From Candidatus Omnitrophota bacterium (GTDB lineage Bacteria > Hinthialibacterota > Hinthialibacteria > OLB16), in contig JACKFH010000008.1 in NCBI GenBank assembly GCA_020632575.1, positions 62,001 through 126,000 of the forward strand: 64,000 nucleotides of DNA, read 5' to 3'. Each line of letters opens with the position of its first letter. The stretch's first letter is position 1. Under the pieces are notes generated by a model that was given only the letters and a program-made list of their open reading frames with translations, was not told where the DNA came from and did no database searches. The position numbers were made by a program, and so were the translations under genes. Below are positions 8,682 to 17,147 of the stretch, piece by piece.

Positions 8682-9652
8682 TCCCAGAAACCGACATAGT
8701 CGTCGGGGGTTTCACCCGCGCGCATCTTGATCGCGGTGCGCGGGTGCTGATTGAGAAGCCCGGTGACCATGTAGGGAAGCTGGTATCCCCATTCCATCTC
8801 GCTTTGCAGGGGCAGACACTGATCCTGGATGCATTTCAGTAGCGGACGGACATTGAATTTGGGATTGTGGAGAAACCCTAACAACAATTCCAAGGGACAA
8901 TTCCCGGCGCCACGCCCCATGCCATTGATCGTGGCGTCAAGGTAGTTCGCCCCGCTGATCATCCCTTCAATCGTGTTCGCGAATCCGAGTTGTTGATTAT
9001 TGTGCATGTGGATGCCGACTTCCTTGCCTTTGGCGGACAAGATCTTGAGGTATCGTTTAGTCAGTTCGCGAATTTCCTCCGAGTAGAAGGAACCGAAACT
9101 ATCGACCAGATAGACCACGTCAACAGGTGAATCCGCCAACGCCTCAAGGCCTTCACGGAGATCGTTCTCGTGAACGGTGGAGGCCGCCATGATATTGCAG
9201 CAGGTTTCGTAGCCCTTGGTGTTTGCGTCTTCCACCATCTCAATTGCGATCGGGATCTGATGGATGTAACAGGCGACTCGGATCATGTCGATGACACTCT
9301 CGCTCTTGGGGAGAATGTCTTCTTTGTAGTCGCACCTTTCGGCATCGGCCATCACACTGAGCTTCATCTCGGCTGGGTTGTCGCCAACGATGCGACGGAT
9401 CGCCTCTTCGTCGCAGAATTTCCAATCGCCAAATTCCTTGGAGTCGAAAATCCGTTTGGATCCCTTGTATCCGAATTCCATGTAATCCACGCCCGCCGCG
9501 ACATTGGCCTCGTAAACCGCGCGCACGAATTCATCGGTGAACTGATGATTATTGATCAAACCCCCATCGCGTATGGTGCAATCCAAGACTTTTACCTCGG
9601 GGCGATAAGCGACCCATTTCCCCTTTTTGGCTTCCTTTTTTTCGGGACCCAT
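8660..9652 (-). CDS. HMGL-like/pyruvate-carboxyltransferase-domain aldolase
   Basis: 330 residues. The TIM-barrel HMGL family is shown by DCTIRDGGLINNHQF near residue 25, with Asp in the usual catalytic and metal-binding place, and by the metal motif GIHMHNNQQLGFAN. GMGRGAGNCPLELLL is the family signature near the C-terminus. Relatives include 4-hydroxy-2-oxovalerate aldolase, homocitrate and isopropylmalate synthases, and unassigned members in surface-polysaccharide loci. The short length without a regulatory domain argues against isopropylmalate synthase. It converges on and overlaps the preceding + strand gene by 22 bases. Substrate unknown. Confidence 0.8.
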   Translation of the reverse strand: MGPEKKEAKKGKWVAYRPEVKVLDCTIRDGGLINNHQFTDEFVRAVYEANVAAGVDYMEFGYKGSKRIFDSKEFGDWKFCDEEAIRRIVGDNPAEMKLSVMADAERCDYKEDILPKSESVIDMIRVACYIHQIPIAIEMVEDANTKGYETCCNIMAASTVHENDLREGLEALADSPVDVVYLVDSFGSFYSEEIRELTKRYLKILSAKGKEVGIHMHNNQQLGFANTIEGMISGANYLDATINGMGRGAGNCPLELLLGFLHNPKFNVRPLLKCIQDQCLPLQSEMEWGYQLPYMVTGLLNQHPRTAIKMRAGETPDDYVGFWDQMVGSD

Positions 9653-9785
9653 TTCAGTTGAACCTCCAAATGACTTTCATGGAATTGAGTGAGAAATACT
9701 GTATCAAAATACCAGAATTATTGGAACCTATCTCATCGCCAAAGACCTGTTGACGCAGACAGCGACCGCTTCCATCCTAGTTCTC

Positions 9786-11600
9786 ATGCGAAACCTTCTA
9801 TTTCCATTCATTTGTCTAAGTTTTTTGATCACCCAATTTGCCTCCGCCGCTCCAAATATTGTTTGGATTATTGGCGAGGATGCTTCCCCGAATCTCTCGT
9901 GTTATGGCGAGAAGACGATCGAGACCCCGAGATTGGATGGGCTGGCCCACGAGGGAGTCCGATTCGAAAACGCTTTTGTGACCTGTCCCGTCTGTTCGCC
10001 TAGCCGCTCCGCGATGGTCACGGGCATGTATCAAACCACCCTCGGCGCCCACAACCACCGATCTCAGCGGGAGGACGGAAAGGGAGGCGGCAACGAGGAT
10101 TACTACGAGAGTTACAAACTCCCGGTCAAATCCATTCCCGACTTATTCAAAGAGGCGGGTTACGCCACCTATAACGTCGGCTGGGAAGCAGGCGGAAAAA
10201 CGAAACCGGGTAAAACCGACTACAATTTCATCTGGGATCCCGCCATGTACGATTCCGGGGATTGGTCCAATCGGAAGGAGGGACAGCCCTTTTTCGCCCA
10301 GATCCAACTCCATGGCGGCAAGAACCGAAAAGCCAAACAGCATGGGACCGATCCCAACAAGGTGAACCTGCCGCCCTACTATCCCGATGATCCAGTGCTC
10401 CGGGAGGATTGGGCGGATTACCTCAACTCCTGGATTCAGATGGATCTGGAGGTGGGAGAAATCCTCGATCGGCTCGAAAAGGAGAATCTGACCGAAAATA
10501 CCTTCGTATTCTTCTGGACCGATCATGGGATCAGTCACATGAGGGATAAGCAGTTTCTTTACGATGGAGGGATCAAAGTCCCCCTCATCGTTCGATTCCC
10601 CGATGGTTCCCAAAACGGGGCTGTTCGAAAAGATCTTGTCGAGCACATCGATATCGCCGCCACCTCGCTGGCGTTGGCCGATATCCCCATCCCGGACCGT
10701 GTCCAAGGACGGAATCTCTTTTCGTCAAGTCATGAGCCTCGGGAGTTCATATTCGCCGCGCGGGATCGTTGCGATGAGACAGTCGACATCATCCGCTGCG
10801 TTCGCACCGATCGATACAAGTACATTCGAAATTTCATGTCTTATCTCCCCCACGCTCAACCCAACCAATACAAGGACGGGAAAGAGATCCTCAAACGAAT
10901 AAAGATCCTTTACCAAGCCGGGGAATTGAGCGAACTCCAGGCTCGTGTCTACCAGTCCCCGCGTCCGACCGAGGAACTTTACGATATCCAAAACGACCCT
11001 TATGAAACCCGGAACCTCGCGGGCGACCCGGCTCATGAAGAAGTTCTGACCTCTCTACGGTCCCGTCTCTATAAATCCATGATCGAGACGCAAGATGTCG
11101 GTCTGATCCCTGAACCGGTCCTCGAGGAGATGGGGAAAGAAGCGGGGAACAAATATTTCGTCCTCGATCGACCCGAAAACGAAGACCTTATTGAAGAACT
11201 GATCGGAACCATCGAGGCGGGTGAGGATGGAAACATAGGCACTCTGACCGATGCTCTAAAATCGGACCAACCCGCGGTTCGCTATTGGGCGGCGACGTGG
11301 TTAGGGGTAAAATGTGGAAAGAGAGCGATCGACTCACTGAATCCCCTGTTTGGAGATCCATCCCCAGGAGTTCGAGTCGCCGCCGCCTTAGCAGCGGGAC
11401 GTTTGGGGGAGACAGAAGTCGCGGTCAAACTCCTGGCCGATCACATCGATCACCCCAATCTCGTCGTCGGCATGTTCGCCATTCGTGCGGTCGAACTTCT
11501 GAACCCGCCGAACGCGGATCAAATTCCTGAAGTGGTCGCGGCGAAAGAAATCTCCTATGAGTTTACACAAAGAATCGCGAACCGTATCACCTCGAAATAG
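9786..11600 (+). CDS. Exported sulfatase (heparan N-sulfatase-like) with HEAT-like C-terminus
   Basis: 604 residues. The chosen ATG begins a Sec signal peptide (MRNLLFPFICLSFL, cleavage near FASA-AP). The metal-site strand NIVWIIGEDASPNLSCYG and the maturation motif C-S-P-S-R (Cys70) are present; that cysteine would become formylglycine. WTDHGISHMRDKQFLYDGG fits the catalytic C-terminal part of the SGSH-like group. From about residue 490 there are alanine-rich helical repeats (VRYWAATWLG, VRVAAALAAGRLG) resembling HEAT repeats. It is followed after 30 bases by a sialidase-like gene, suggesting a two-gene operon for sulfated glycan use. Confidence 0.92.
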   Translation: MRNLLFPFICLSFLITQFASAAPNIVWIIGEDASPNLSCYGEKTIETPRLDGLAHEGVRFENAFVTCPVCSPSRSAMVTGMYQTTLGAHNHRSQREDGKGGGNEDYYESYKLPVKSIPDLFKEAGYATYNVGWEAGGKTKPGKTDYNFIWDPAMYDSGDWSNRKEGQPFFAQIQLHGGKNRKAKQHGTDPNKVNLPPYYPDDPVLREDWADYLNSWIQMDLEVGEILDRLEKENLTENTFVFFWTDHGISHMRDKQFLYDGGIKVPLIVRFPDGSQNGAVRKDLVEHIDIAATSLALADIPIPDRVQGRNLFSSSHEPREFIFAARDRCDETVDIIRCVRTDRYKYIRNFMSYLPHAQPNQYKDGKEILKRIKILYQAGELSELQARVYQSPRPTEELYDIQNDPYETRNLAGDPAHEEVLTSLRSRLYKSMIETQDVGLIPEPVLEEMGKEAGNKYFVLDRPENEDLIEELIGTIEAGEDGNIGTLTDALKSDQPAVRYWAATWLGVKCGKRAIDSLNPLFGDPSPGVRVAAALAAGRLGETEVAVKLLADHIDHPNLVVGMFAIRAVELLNPPNADQIPEVVAAKEISYEFTQRIANRITSK

Positions 11601-11630
11601 CATTTATTGATTGGAAGGACAGACAAATTG

Positions 11631-12833
11631 ATGGGACTTACCAGATGGAAACAGATTTCAATCGGACTGATTGTGGGAGTCTTCATCCTCTCATTGGGTG
11701 CAATGACCGCGCAGGGAGAGAATTACCCGGACCCCGCAAAGAATCCAGAATCGCCGCTTATGCTCCAGGGGAAATGGGTCCCCGAGGACACGCACCAAAT
11801 CGACTTCGAAGCGCTTCCCAAAATCCCGTCCCAACACACGATTGTCAGCGATGCCCGTCCCCATCATGGAGTGAACCAACACAATTATATGATCCACCAC
11901 GATAGCTGTTACTGGATCATGTGGAGCGATGGCCCCGGTATCGAGGACCGTGTCGGGCAGCGAGTCAAATACGCGACCAGTGAGGATGGGTTGGATTGGA
12001 GTGAACCCAAGTTCCTAAGCCCTATCCCTCCAAACTCGGGTCCGGATTCGCCGCATTACAACACCAGAACGGATCAAGGGTTCCGATACATCTCCCGGGG
12101 TTTTTGGCTTAGGGATGGGCAACTTCTGGCATTAGCCGCTCTTGATGAGGCCGCTGGCTTTTTCGGACCGAGCCTGGAACTTCACGCCTTCCGTTTCGAG
12201 CCGGAGACCCACGACTGGAAGGACATCGGGGTGGTCTATGACAACACGATCAACAACTTCCCCCCCAAGAAAATCCCAACGGGTCAGTGGATGATGTCGC
12301 GGAGAACGTATGACCGACATGTCCACTTCCTAGTTGGCGGGGTGGATGGGATTGACCAATGGGAGTCTTACCCCGCTGTCTCTTACGGCGACACGCGGCT
12401 CATGGCGGAGGAACCCTACTGGTGGGTCCTACCGGACAACAATTTGCAGGCGCTCTTCAGGGACAACAAGAAGAGCGGTTACCTCTTCCGATCCTATTCC
12501 ACCGACAATGGTCGCACCTGGAGTCCTCCAACAAAGACGAATTTTCCGGACGCCACCTCGAAATTCAATGGCCTTCAACTCAGCGATGGCCGATTTGTTC
12601 TGGTCTCCAACGCCAACCCGAAGAAACGCGATCCGCTTGTTCTATCGATCAGCGACGATGGCATGGTGTTCAACAAGATGGGCTGGCTCATCGGCGGTCG
12701 ACGTGTCGATTACCCGCATGTGATCGAACATGACGGGCATCTACTCGTCGCCTTCTCGGGGGCGAAGAGCACGGTCGAGGTTTTGAAAATCGACCTCAAG
12801 GATCTTTCGGTGCTGGATAGTCAGGGGGAATGA
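11631..12833 (+). CDS. Exported BNR/sialidase-fold glycosidase-like protein
   Basis: 400 residues from the ATG after a GGAAGGA box; an upstream TTG in frame is less likely. A signal peptide (WKQISIGLIVGVFILSLGAM, then TAQGEN) leads to a six-bladed sialidase-like fold. Asp-box-like segments are visible: SEDGLDWSEP, STDNGRTWSPP and SDDGMVFNKMG. The arginine triad expected of a true sialidase cannot be assigned confidently, so it may be a glycosidase of another specificity or a binding protein. It lies 30 bases behind the sulfatase and is probably cotranscribed with it. Confidence 0.75.
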   Translation: MGLTRWKQISIGLIVGVFILSLGAMTAQGENYPDPAKNPESPLMLQGKWVPEDTHQIDFEALPKIPSQHTIVSDARPHHGVNQHNYMIHHDSCYWIMWSDGPGIEDRVGQRVKYATSEDGLDWSEPKFLSPIPPNSGPDSPHYNTRTDQGFRYISRGFWLRDGQLLALAALDEAAGFFGPSLELHAFRFEPETHDWKDIGVVYDNTINNFPPKKIPTGQWMMSRRTYDRHVHFLVGGVDGIDQWESYPAVSYGDTRLMAEEPYWWVLPDNNLQALFRDNKKSGYLFRSYSTDNGRTWSPPTKTNFPDATSKFNGLQLSDGRFVLVSNANPKKRDPLVLSISDDGMVFNKMGWLIGGRRVDYPHVIEHDGHLLVAFSGAKSTVEVLKIDLKDLSVLDSQGE

Positions 12834-12850
12834 ACGGCTTCTGATTTAAC

Positions 12851-12900
12851 TTGTCCGATTTCAGGTTTGTGAGTATGATGATCTTACCACTATCTTACCA
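12851..12900 (+). promoter_or_regulatory. Promoter with overlapping direct-repeat operator for the AbrB-type antitoxin
   Basis: A -35 TTGTCC (12851-12856) and a -10 TATGAT (12874-12879) are separated by exactly 17 bases. Immediately downstream are two copies of ATCTTACCA (12881-12889 and 12892-12900), one helical turn apart, covering the expected transcription start. An AGGAGA box and the ATG at 12912 follow. This is the classic layout for antitoxin autorepression. Confidence 0.6.
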
Positions 12901-12911
12901 GGAGACCGTTC

Positions 12912-13163
12912 ATGGAAACCACGAGACTCTCGAGCAAAGGCCAGATCATCATCCCGAAAGGTATTCGGGATAAACTCGAGTGGAATCCTGGGGTCGAATT
13001 CACGGTCGAGGAGAAGGAGGAAGGCATCCTTCTCCGCCCGCTCAAACCGTTTCCTAGAACCCGGATCGAGGATGTCATGGGCTGTGTCCATTACAAGGGT
13101 CCGAGGAAGAGCCTTGAGGAGATGGAAGCCGCCATTGCGCGTGAGGCAAAGAGGCGCAAGTGA
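12912..13163 (+). CDS. AbrB/MazE-type (SpoVT-AbrB) antitoxin
   Basis: 83 residues. The N-terminal swapped-hairpin DNA-binding domain is clear (TTRLSSKGQIIIPKGIRDKL). The basic, helical C-terminus (EEMEAAIAREAKRRK) is the toxin-binding tail of VapB-like antitoxins. A consensus promoter and direct-repeat operator lie just upstream. The stop codon overlaps the start of the toxin gene by four bases (GTGA). Confidence 0.92.
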   Translation: METTRLSSKGQIIIPKGIRDKLEWNPGVEFTVEEKEEGILLRPLKPFPRTRIEDVMGCVHYKGPRKSLEEMEAAIAREAKRRK

Positions 13164-13552
13164 TCTCGGTCGACACGAATGTCATCGTCCGACTCATCAC
13201 GATGGATGACAAGAAACAGGCGGAAAGAGCAGCAAAGGCGATTCAGTCTGGAAGGGTCTTCATTGCCCACACTGTCCTCCTCGAAACCTATTGGGTCCTG
13301 TCCAGGGCGTATGGGTTGGACCGCGAGACGATTCTTCAAGCAATCAGAAATCTCATCGGTTTGGACAATGTCGTGGTTGAGAACCTCACGGTGACATCAC
13401 ATGCGATTGAAGCCTGTCAGAACGGTCTCGATTTCGCCGATGCTCTCCATGTTGCATCGAGCCGTTCCGCGATAAAGTTCGTTACTTTCGACCGTGATCT
13501 GGTCAAGAAATCAAAAAAGGAGGAGCGCCTCATCCCAATATCCGAAGTTTAA
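13160..13552 (+). CDS. VapC-like PIN-domain toxin
   Basis: 130 residues beginning at GTG (MISVDTNVIVRLITMDD). The PIN acidic residues are seen at VDTN (Asp4), the Glu in LLETYWVL, the FADALH Asp, and the FVTFDRD Asp near the C-terminus. Translationally coupled to the AbrB-type antitoxin by a four-base overlap. Presumed RNase. Confidence 0.92.
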   Translation: MISVDTNVIVRLITMDDKKQAERAAKAIQSGRVFIAHTVLLETYWVLSRAYGLDRETILQAIRNLIGLDNVVVENLTVTSHAIEACQNGLDFADALHVASSRSAIKFVTFDRDLVKKSKKEERLIPISEV

Positions 13553-13574
13553 AAAACGCCATAAAACCTGGTAA

Positions 13575-15203
13575 TCACAGCCCCTCCGGCAACGCCTGAT
13601 TCTGCTTCCTCAATTCCGCTTGCAGTTCCTTTACTTCCAAATCCCTCGGGGCAACCCCCGCCTTCAAACTCAGATGAGCCGCTGTCCCCGCGGCCTGCCC
13701 CATCGCCATCCAGGTCGGTTCCATTCGGATGGTTGAGAAAGCGACATGCGAGGCCGAAGCCGCGACTGGAACGATCAGGTTGTCTACCTTTTCGGGGATC
13801 ATGATGTTGTAGGGGATGCCGTACTTGGCGGTGATGTTATCCATCATGCTCAAATACCCCTCGAGGACAGCATCGTCACCCGGTTGCTTTTTCCGAACTG
13901 GGAAGCTGTCGATGGGGAATTCGCCAATGGCAATGGAATCCTCAGGGTAGGGCGGGTTCTCACCCTTTTCATCGAGGGTCACATCCAGTTCGGTCAGCGT
14001 TTTGACCCCCTTCAGACGTCGTCCCTCCCGGATGTAAAGCTGATGGGGGAAGTGGTTGTTGTCGATGAACTCATCTTTCGGTAGTTGATATTCGCGCGCA
14101 ATATCCCGGTGCTCCTTGGGTATCTCCTGATCGTTCTGAAGGAAATACAACAGACCGAGAGTCAGGTTCCTGAGGCGCTCCTCGATGGCCAAACGAGTTT
14201 TCCAATCTCCCTCGATGTAACCCTCGTTCACCTCCGCGAAAGGAAACGCGAGCGGTCTCGGGTTCATGTTCACATCGGTTTTTTCGTTGGGTATGAGGGT
14301 GACCGAGAGCGCGCGCACGAGTTTGTCAAAATGCTCCGGAAAATAACCGCGCCCTGGTTTAAAATTCTTAGGAGCACTCAACCTCCCCGCCTCGAGGTCC
14401 TCGAAATAACCCACATAATCCTCGCGATTGTACCCCGGCGGCTCCTCGACCGGCACGCTGTTATCCGGATTGGTGGCGAGACAGAGGCGATAGGTGTAAG
14501 CCGGCAATCGGTCATCGCCCTCTCCGGTCGAACCGGGCAAGACCTTCTTATTGCGGAAGTCGTAATAAAAGACGCCGGCGTGCGGCTCTCCAAAAACCTC
14601 TCGTCCCTCGCGCCCAAGCCGGAAGTCGGCGCCCGCCATCGCGAAGAGATCCCCCTCATAAGTCGCGTCAATAAAAATACGACCGCCCAACTCTTTTCGT
14701 TCACCGCTGAAAATGTCTTCGATTACGATGCTCTTAGGCGCGTTGTCTTCAGTGCTCACCGAGATCAAACGATAACCGGTGAAGAGATCGATCGTGTCAA
14801 CCTCTTCGACCATTTCCATAAACACTTTTTCGGCGACCGAAGGCTCGTAGTAGTAACCGTCTTTGCAGAGTTCGTACTCCTCCGAATTTTCCCCATAGGT
14901 TGTCAGATAATGCTGGCGAACCCCCTCGACGAATTCTTTGAACAACCCTTGGATCATTTCACGGTGTTCGATATCGCTCTTGCCCAATCCGCTTGTGGTC
15001 ATCCCGCCAATGTGATCGAACCTCTCGACCAACGCGACACGGCTCCCCAGCCTGCCCGCCGAAATAGCGGCGGCAATCCCCCCGGGGGTCCCTCCGACTA
15101 TGACGATGTCGAAATTATGGTTCTTGTTTCCTTCGAGAGCGTGACTCGGATTGAGAAAGAGGATCGATAGGAAGGCGCACAACAACAACCGAAAAGAATA
15201 CAT
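13575..15203 (-). CDS. Exported FAD-dependent oxidoreductase (FAD_oxidored family)
   Basis: 542 residues, start preceded by TTAGGAGA. A signal peptide (FRLLLCAFLSILFLNPSHA) precedes a Rossmann FAD-binding motif (IVIVGGTPGGIAAAISAGRLG) near residues 32-53 and a conserved HIGGMTTSGLGKSD. This family (PF12831-like, sometimes annotated xanthan-lyase-associated) is abundant beside sulfatases and sialidases in glycan-degrading Planctomycetota and Bacteroidota. The substrate is unknown. It converges with the toxin-antitoxin pair and is upstream of nothing obvious on its strand. Confidence 0.85.
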   Translation of the reverse strand: MYSFRLLLCAFLSILFLNPSHALEGNKNHNFDIVIVGGTPGGIAAAISAGRLGSRVALVERFDHIGGMTTSGLGKSDIEHREMIQGLFKEFVEGVRQHYLTTYGENSEEYELCKDGYYYEPSVAEKVFMEMVEEVDTIDLFTGYRLISVSTEDNAPKSIVIEDIFSGERKELGGRIFIDATYEGDLFAMAGADFRLGREGREVFGEPHAGVFYYDFRNKKVLPGSTGEGDDRLPAYTYRLCLATNPDNSVPVEEPPGYNREDYVGYFEDLEAGRLSAPKNFKPGRGYFPEHFDKLVRALSVTLIPNEKTDVNMNPRPLAFPFAEVNEGYIEGDWKTRLAIEERLRNLTLGLLYFLQNDQEIPKEHRDIAREYQLPKDEFIDNNHFPHQLYIREGRRLKGVKTLTELDVTLDEKGENPPYPEDSIAIGEFPIDSFPVRKKQPGDDAVLEGYLSMMDNITAKYGIPYNIMIPEKVDNLIVPVAASASHVAFSTIRMEPTWMAMGQAAGTAAHLSLKAGVAPRDLEVKELQAELRKQNQALPEGL

Positions 15204-15224
15204 GGTTCTCCTAAGGTGGAAAAT

Positions 15225-15677
15225 TTATTTGAACTTCGCCATCGCCGCCTCGGCGTCCCGCTTGAGTTCGCGGTCCTTGAGGGCAGCGCGTTTATCATGG
15301 AGTTGTTTACCCTTGCAGAGACCGATCTCGACTTTGGCGACTCCATTCTTGAAATACATTCGAAGAGGAATGAGGGTCAGGCCTTTTTGTTGAGTCTTTC
15401 CGAACAGGAGGTCGATTTCCTTGCGCCGCATGAGGAGTTTTCGACGACGCTCCGGGTCATGGTTCATCCGAGCGGCTGGCTCGTACATCGAGATGTGGCA
15501 ATTGAGAAGGTACAACTCCCCCTCCATCACCACCGCGTAGCTATCCTTGAGATTGCACTTCCCGGCGCGCAGGGATTTCACCTCTGTCCCCTGCAATTGG
15601 ATGCCGGCCTCGTACTTGTCCAAAATGTGGTAATCGTGGAACGCTTTTCGGTTCCGGGCGATATCTCGATCGGTCAT
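15225..15677 (-). CDS. smpB: SsrA-binding protein SmpB
   Basis: 150 residues, the usual SmpB length. Conserved segments: ARNRKAFHDYHILDKYEAGI, GTEVKSLRAGKCNLKDSYA, the MYEPAARMNHDPERRRKLL region and the lysine-rich tail (KRAALKDRELKRD). SmpB delivers tmRNA to stalled ribosomes for trans-translation. No tmRNA gene was recognised in the window. The gene sits between the FAD oxidoreductase and the exosortase on the same strand. Confidence 0.96.
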   Translation of the reverse strand: MTDRDIARNRKAFHDYHILDKYEAGIQLQGTEVKSLRAGKCNLKDSYAVVMEGELYLLNCHISMYEPAARMNHDPERRRKLLMRRKEIDLLFGKTQQKGLTLIPLRMYFKNGVAKVEIGLCKGKQLHDKRAALKDRELKRDAEAAMAKFK

Positions 15678-15739
15678 AGCAAATCATCATATCAGGGGAC
15701 CAGCCCCTTCGGTATGGGTTTCGATGAGAGGGAGAAGAC

Positions 15740-16291
15740 CTAGACGGCGGGGACTTTCAGTTGACGGTGAACAAACGCCACCCAGACTCCGACAAACAGC
15801 AGAATGAATCCCACATTCCAGGAGTCATGAATGAATGTGACCCAGGTTGGCCACCATCTCCCGATCATGAGCAGAAAAGTGAGTCGGCAGATCAGAAGGA
15901 AATAAAGAGTCGCGGGCAATAGGACCAACCAAATGGGTCGGCGACTATTCCGCATCGGAAACAAGGCTACGAGCCCAATCATGTACAGCAAGTAATCGAT
16001 TCCAGTGCAGGATTGGGTGACTCGAATCGCAAAATAGGGTGTGGCCGCCACATCTCCTTCAACAGCGGCCTCGGCTCCGACCAGGTTGGCGAGCCACGCG
16101 CAATGACGCGCCTCCACTCCGGTGATCCAGGGACCAAAATTCGAGAACGCCATGGGAACGATCACAACCTTGATGAGGATGAGGAGGGCCAGCCAAACAA
16201 AAGCGAGTGTTGAAAGTCGGAGGCCTGGGTGGGTGGTAGGCTGGGTAGGGCCGATTGAATCCGTGGCGGCTCCCGCCACCGAGTCGGTCAT
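15740..16291 (-). CDS. Exosortase/archaeosortase-family transpeptidase
   Basis: 183 residues with several membrane helices. The family triad can be placed: Cys95 in TQSCTGIDY, an Arg in FLLICRLTFL (Arg136), and His155 in FIHDSWN. Exosortases cleave C-terminal sorting tails of exported proteins and are tied to surface polysaccharide. This short single-domain form resembles those that serve one dedicated substrate. Its ATG overlaps the stop of a 61-residue tail-bearing protein by four bases (ATGA), so the two are translated together. Subfamily assignment is not attempted. Confidence 0.85.
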   Translation of the reverse strand: MTDSVAGAATDSIGPTQPTTHPGLRLSTLAFVWLALLILIKVVIVPMAFSNFGPWITGVEARHCAWLANLVGAEAAVEGDVAATPYFAIRVTQSCTGIDYLLYMIGLVALFPMRNSRRPIWLVLLPATLYFLLICRLTFLLMIGRWWPTWVTFIHDSWNVGFILLFVGVWVAFVHRQLKVPAV

Positions 16292-16473
16292 TTTTCATTC
16301 CTCTTTTTCTTGTGGACCATGTAAGCCGTTCCCGCGAAGGAGGCGGCGGCGGCAACCTCAATCCCGGACAACGGGGTCGCTGCCGGATCCCCTGGGAGCA
16401 TCGGTTGAGCGAAAACCCTGGAGCTGGTCAGTAAAACTAGAACGAAGACGAGACGTGAGATGGTTCTTTTCAA
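16288..16473 (-). CDS. Miniature exosortase substrate (PID-CTERM-like sorting protein)
   Basis: 61 residues. Residues 1-22 form a signal peptide (SRLVFVLVLLTSSRVFA). Residues 34-61 form a sorting tail: a PLSGIE motif, a hydrophobic stretch (VAAAASFAGTAYMV) and a basic end (HKKKRNEK). Only about a dozen residues (QPMLPGDPAAT) separate the two. This is the architecture of PID-CTERM proteins encoded next to exosortase-family genes, with PLSGIE in place of PIDGG. The overlap with the exosortase gene supports a dedicated enzyme-substrate pair. Confidence 0.75.
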   Translation of the reverse strand: MKRTISRLVFVLVLLTSSRVFAQPMLPGDPAATPLSGIEVAAAASFAGTAYMVHKKKRNEK

Positions 16474-16697
16474 AATATTCCCCTAAATCCAAGTGGGCCC
16501 TCTCCAAAAAGACGCCCCACCCGGTTGATTGTGGTATCGATTGACCTGATTTTAACACAACTTTAACCACATTCAATACCTTATTGATTTTACATGCTTT
16601 ACTTGCAAGAGATTGGGGCATCGTCGATTTGGCCTCATCCCAGATGTGTATTACCATGAAGGATCATGAAGTAAAGATCGAACCGAAGGAGAGAGAA

Positions 16698-17021
16698 ATG
16701 AAGAAGATTTCAACCCAAGAGTTCCTCGAAATGCAGAAGAAGAACCCTACTCTCAAGATCGTCGATGTCCTTCCCCCTGAATCCTACCGGGACGAACACA
16801 TTCCCGGTTCTTTCAATGTCCCTCTGGAAAAGGCGGAGTTTGAACAGGAGGTGTCCAAAACAGTTGCGACCAAGGAAGAACCGGTGGTGGTATATTGCGC
16901 GAGCAGGGAATGCGACGCCTCCCCGAAGGCCGCGGAGAAGCTCGAGAAGGCCGGATTTCAGCAGGTCTACGATTACGAAGGCGGCCTCGATTCGTGGAGG
17001 AACGCCACCTATGAGACCTAG
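16698..17021 (+). CDS. Rhodanese-domain protein
   Basis: 107 residues from an ATG six bases after an AAGGAG box; the frame is open further upstream but lacks a comparable site. A single rhodanese domain: KIVDVLPPESYRDEHIPGS, then the active-site loop VVYCASRECDAS with the catalytic Cys, and GGLDSWRNATYE at the end. No signal peptide, so cytoplasmic. Sulfur transfer is likely but the acceptor is unknown. It is divergent from the exosortase operon. Confidence 0.88.
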   Translation: MKKISTQEFLEMQKKNPTLKIVDVLPPESYRDEHIPGSFNVPLEKAEFEQEVSKTVATKEEPVVVYCASRECDASPKAAEKLEKAGFQQVYDYEGGLDSWRNATYET

Positions 17022-17147
17022 TCCATGCGGACTTTCAATCGATGCTGGGTTCCGATACTCTCGCCGATCTAGTGCGGTTTAGTCCTCGGCTCCTCAGAAT
17101 CTGGAGAAATTGTGGACTTCGCACAAAACGGTTGGAGGAGAGCGATA

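Noticed and set aside
14085..15170. 361-codon open frame antisense to the FAD oxidoreductase
   Set aside because: The opposite strand encodes a clear Rossmann enzyme with a ribosome-binding site; this frame has no domain features.
16358..16657. 99-codon frame on the minus strand upstream of the exosortase substrate
   Set aside because: It overlaps the substrate gene in another frame and has no signal, domain or ribosome-binding site.
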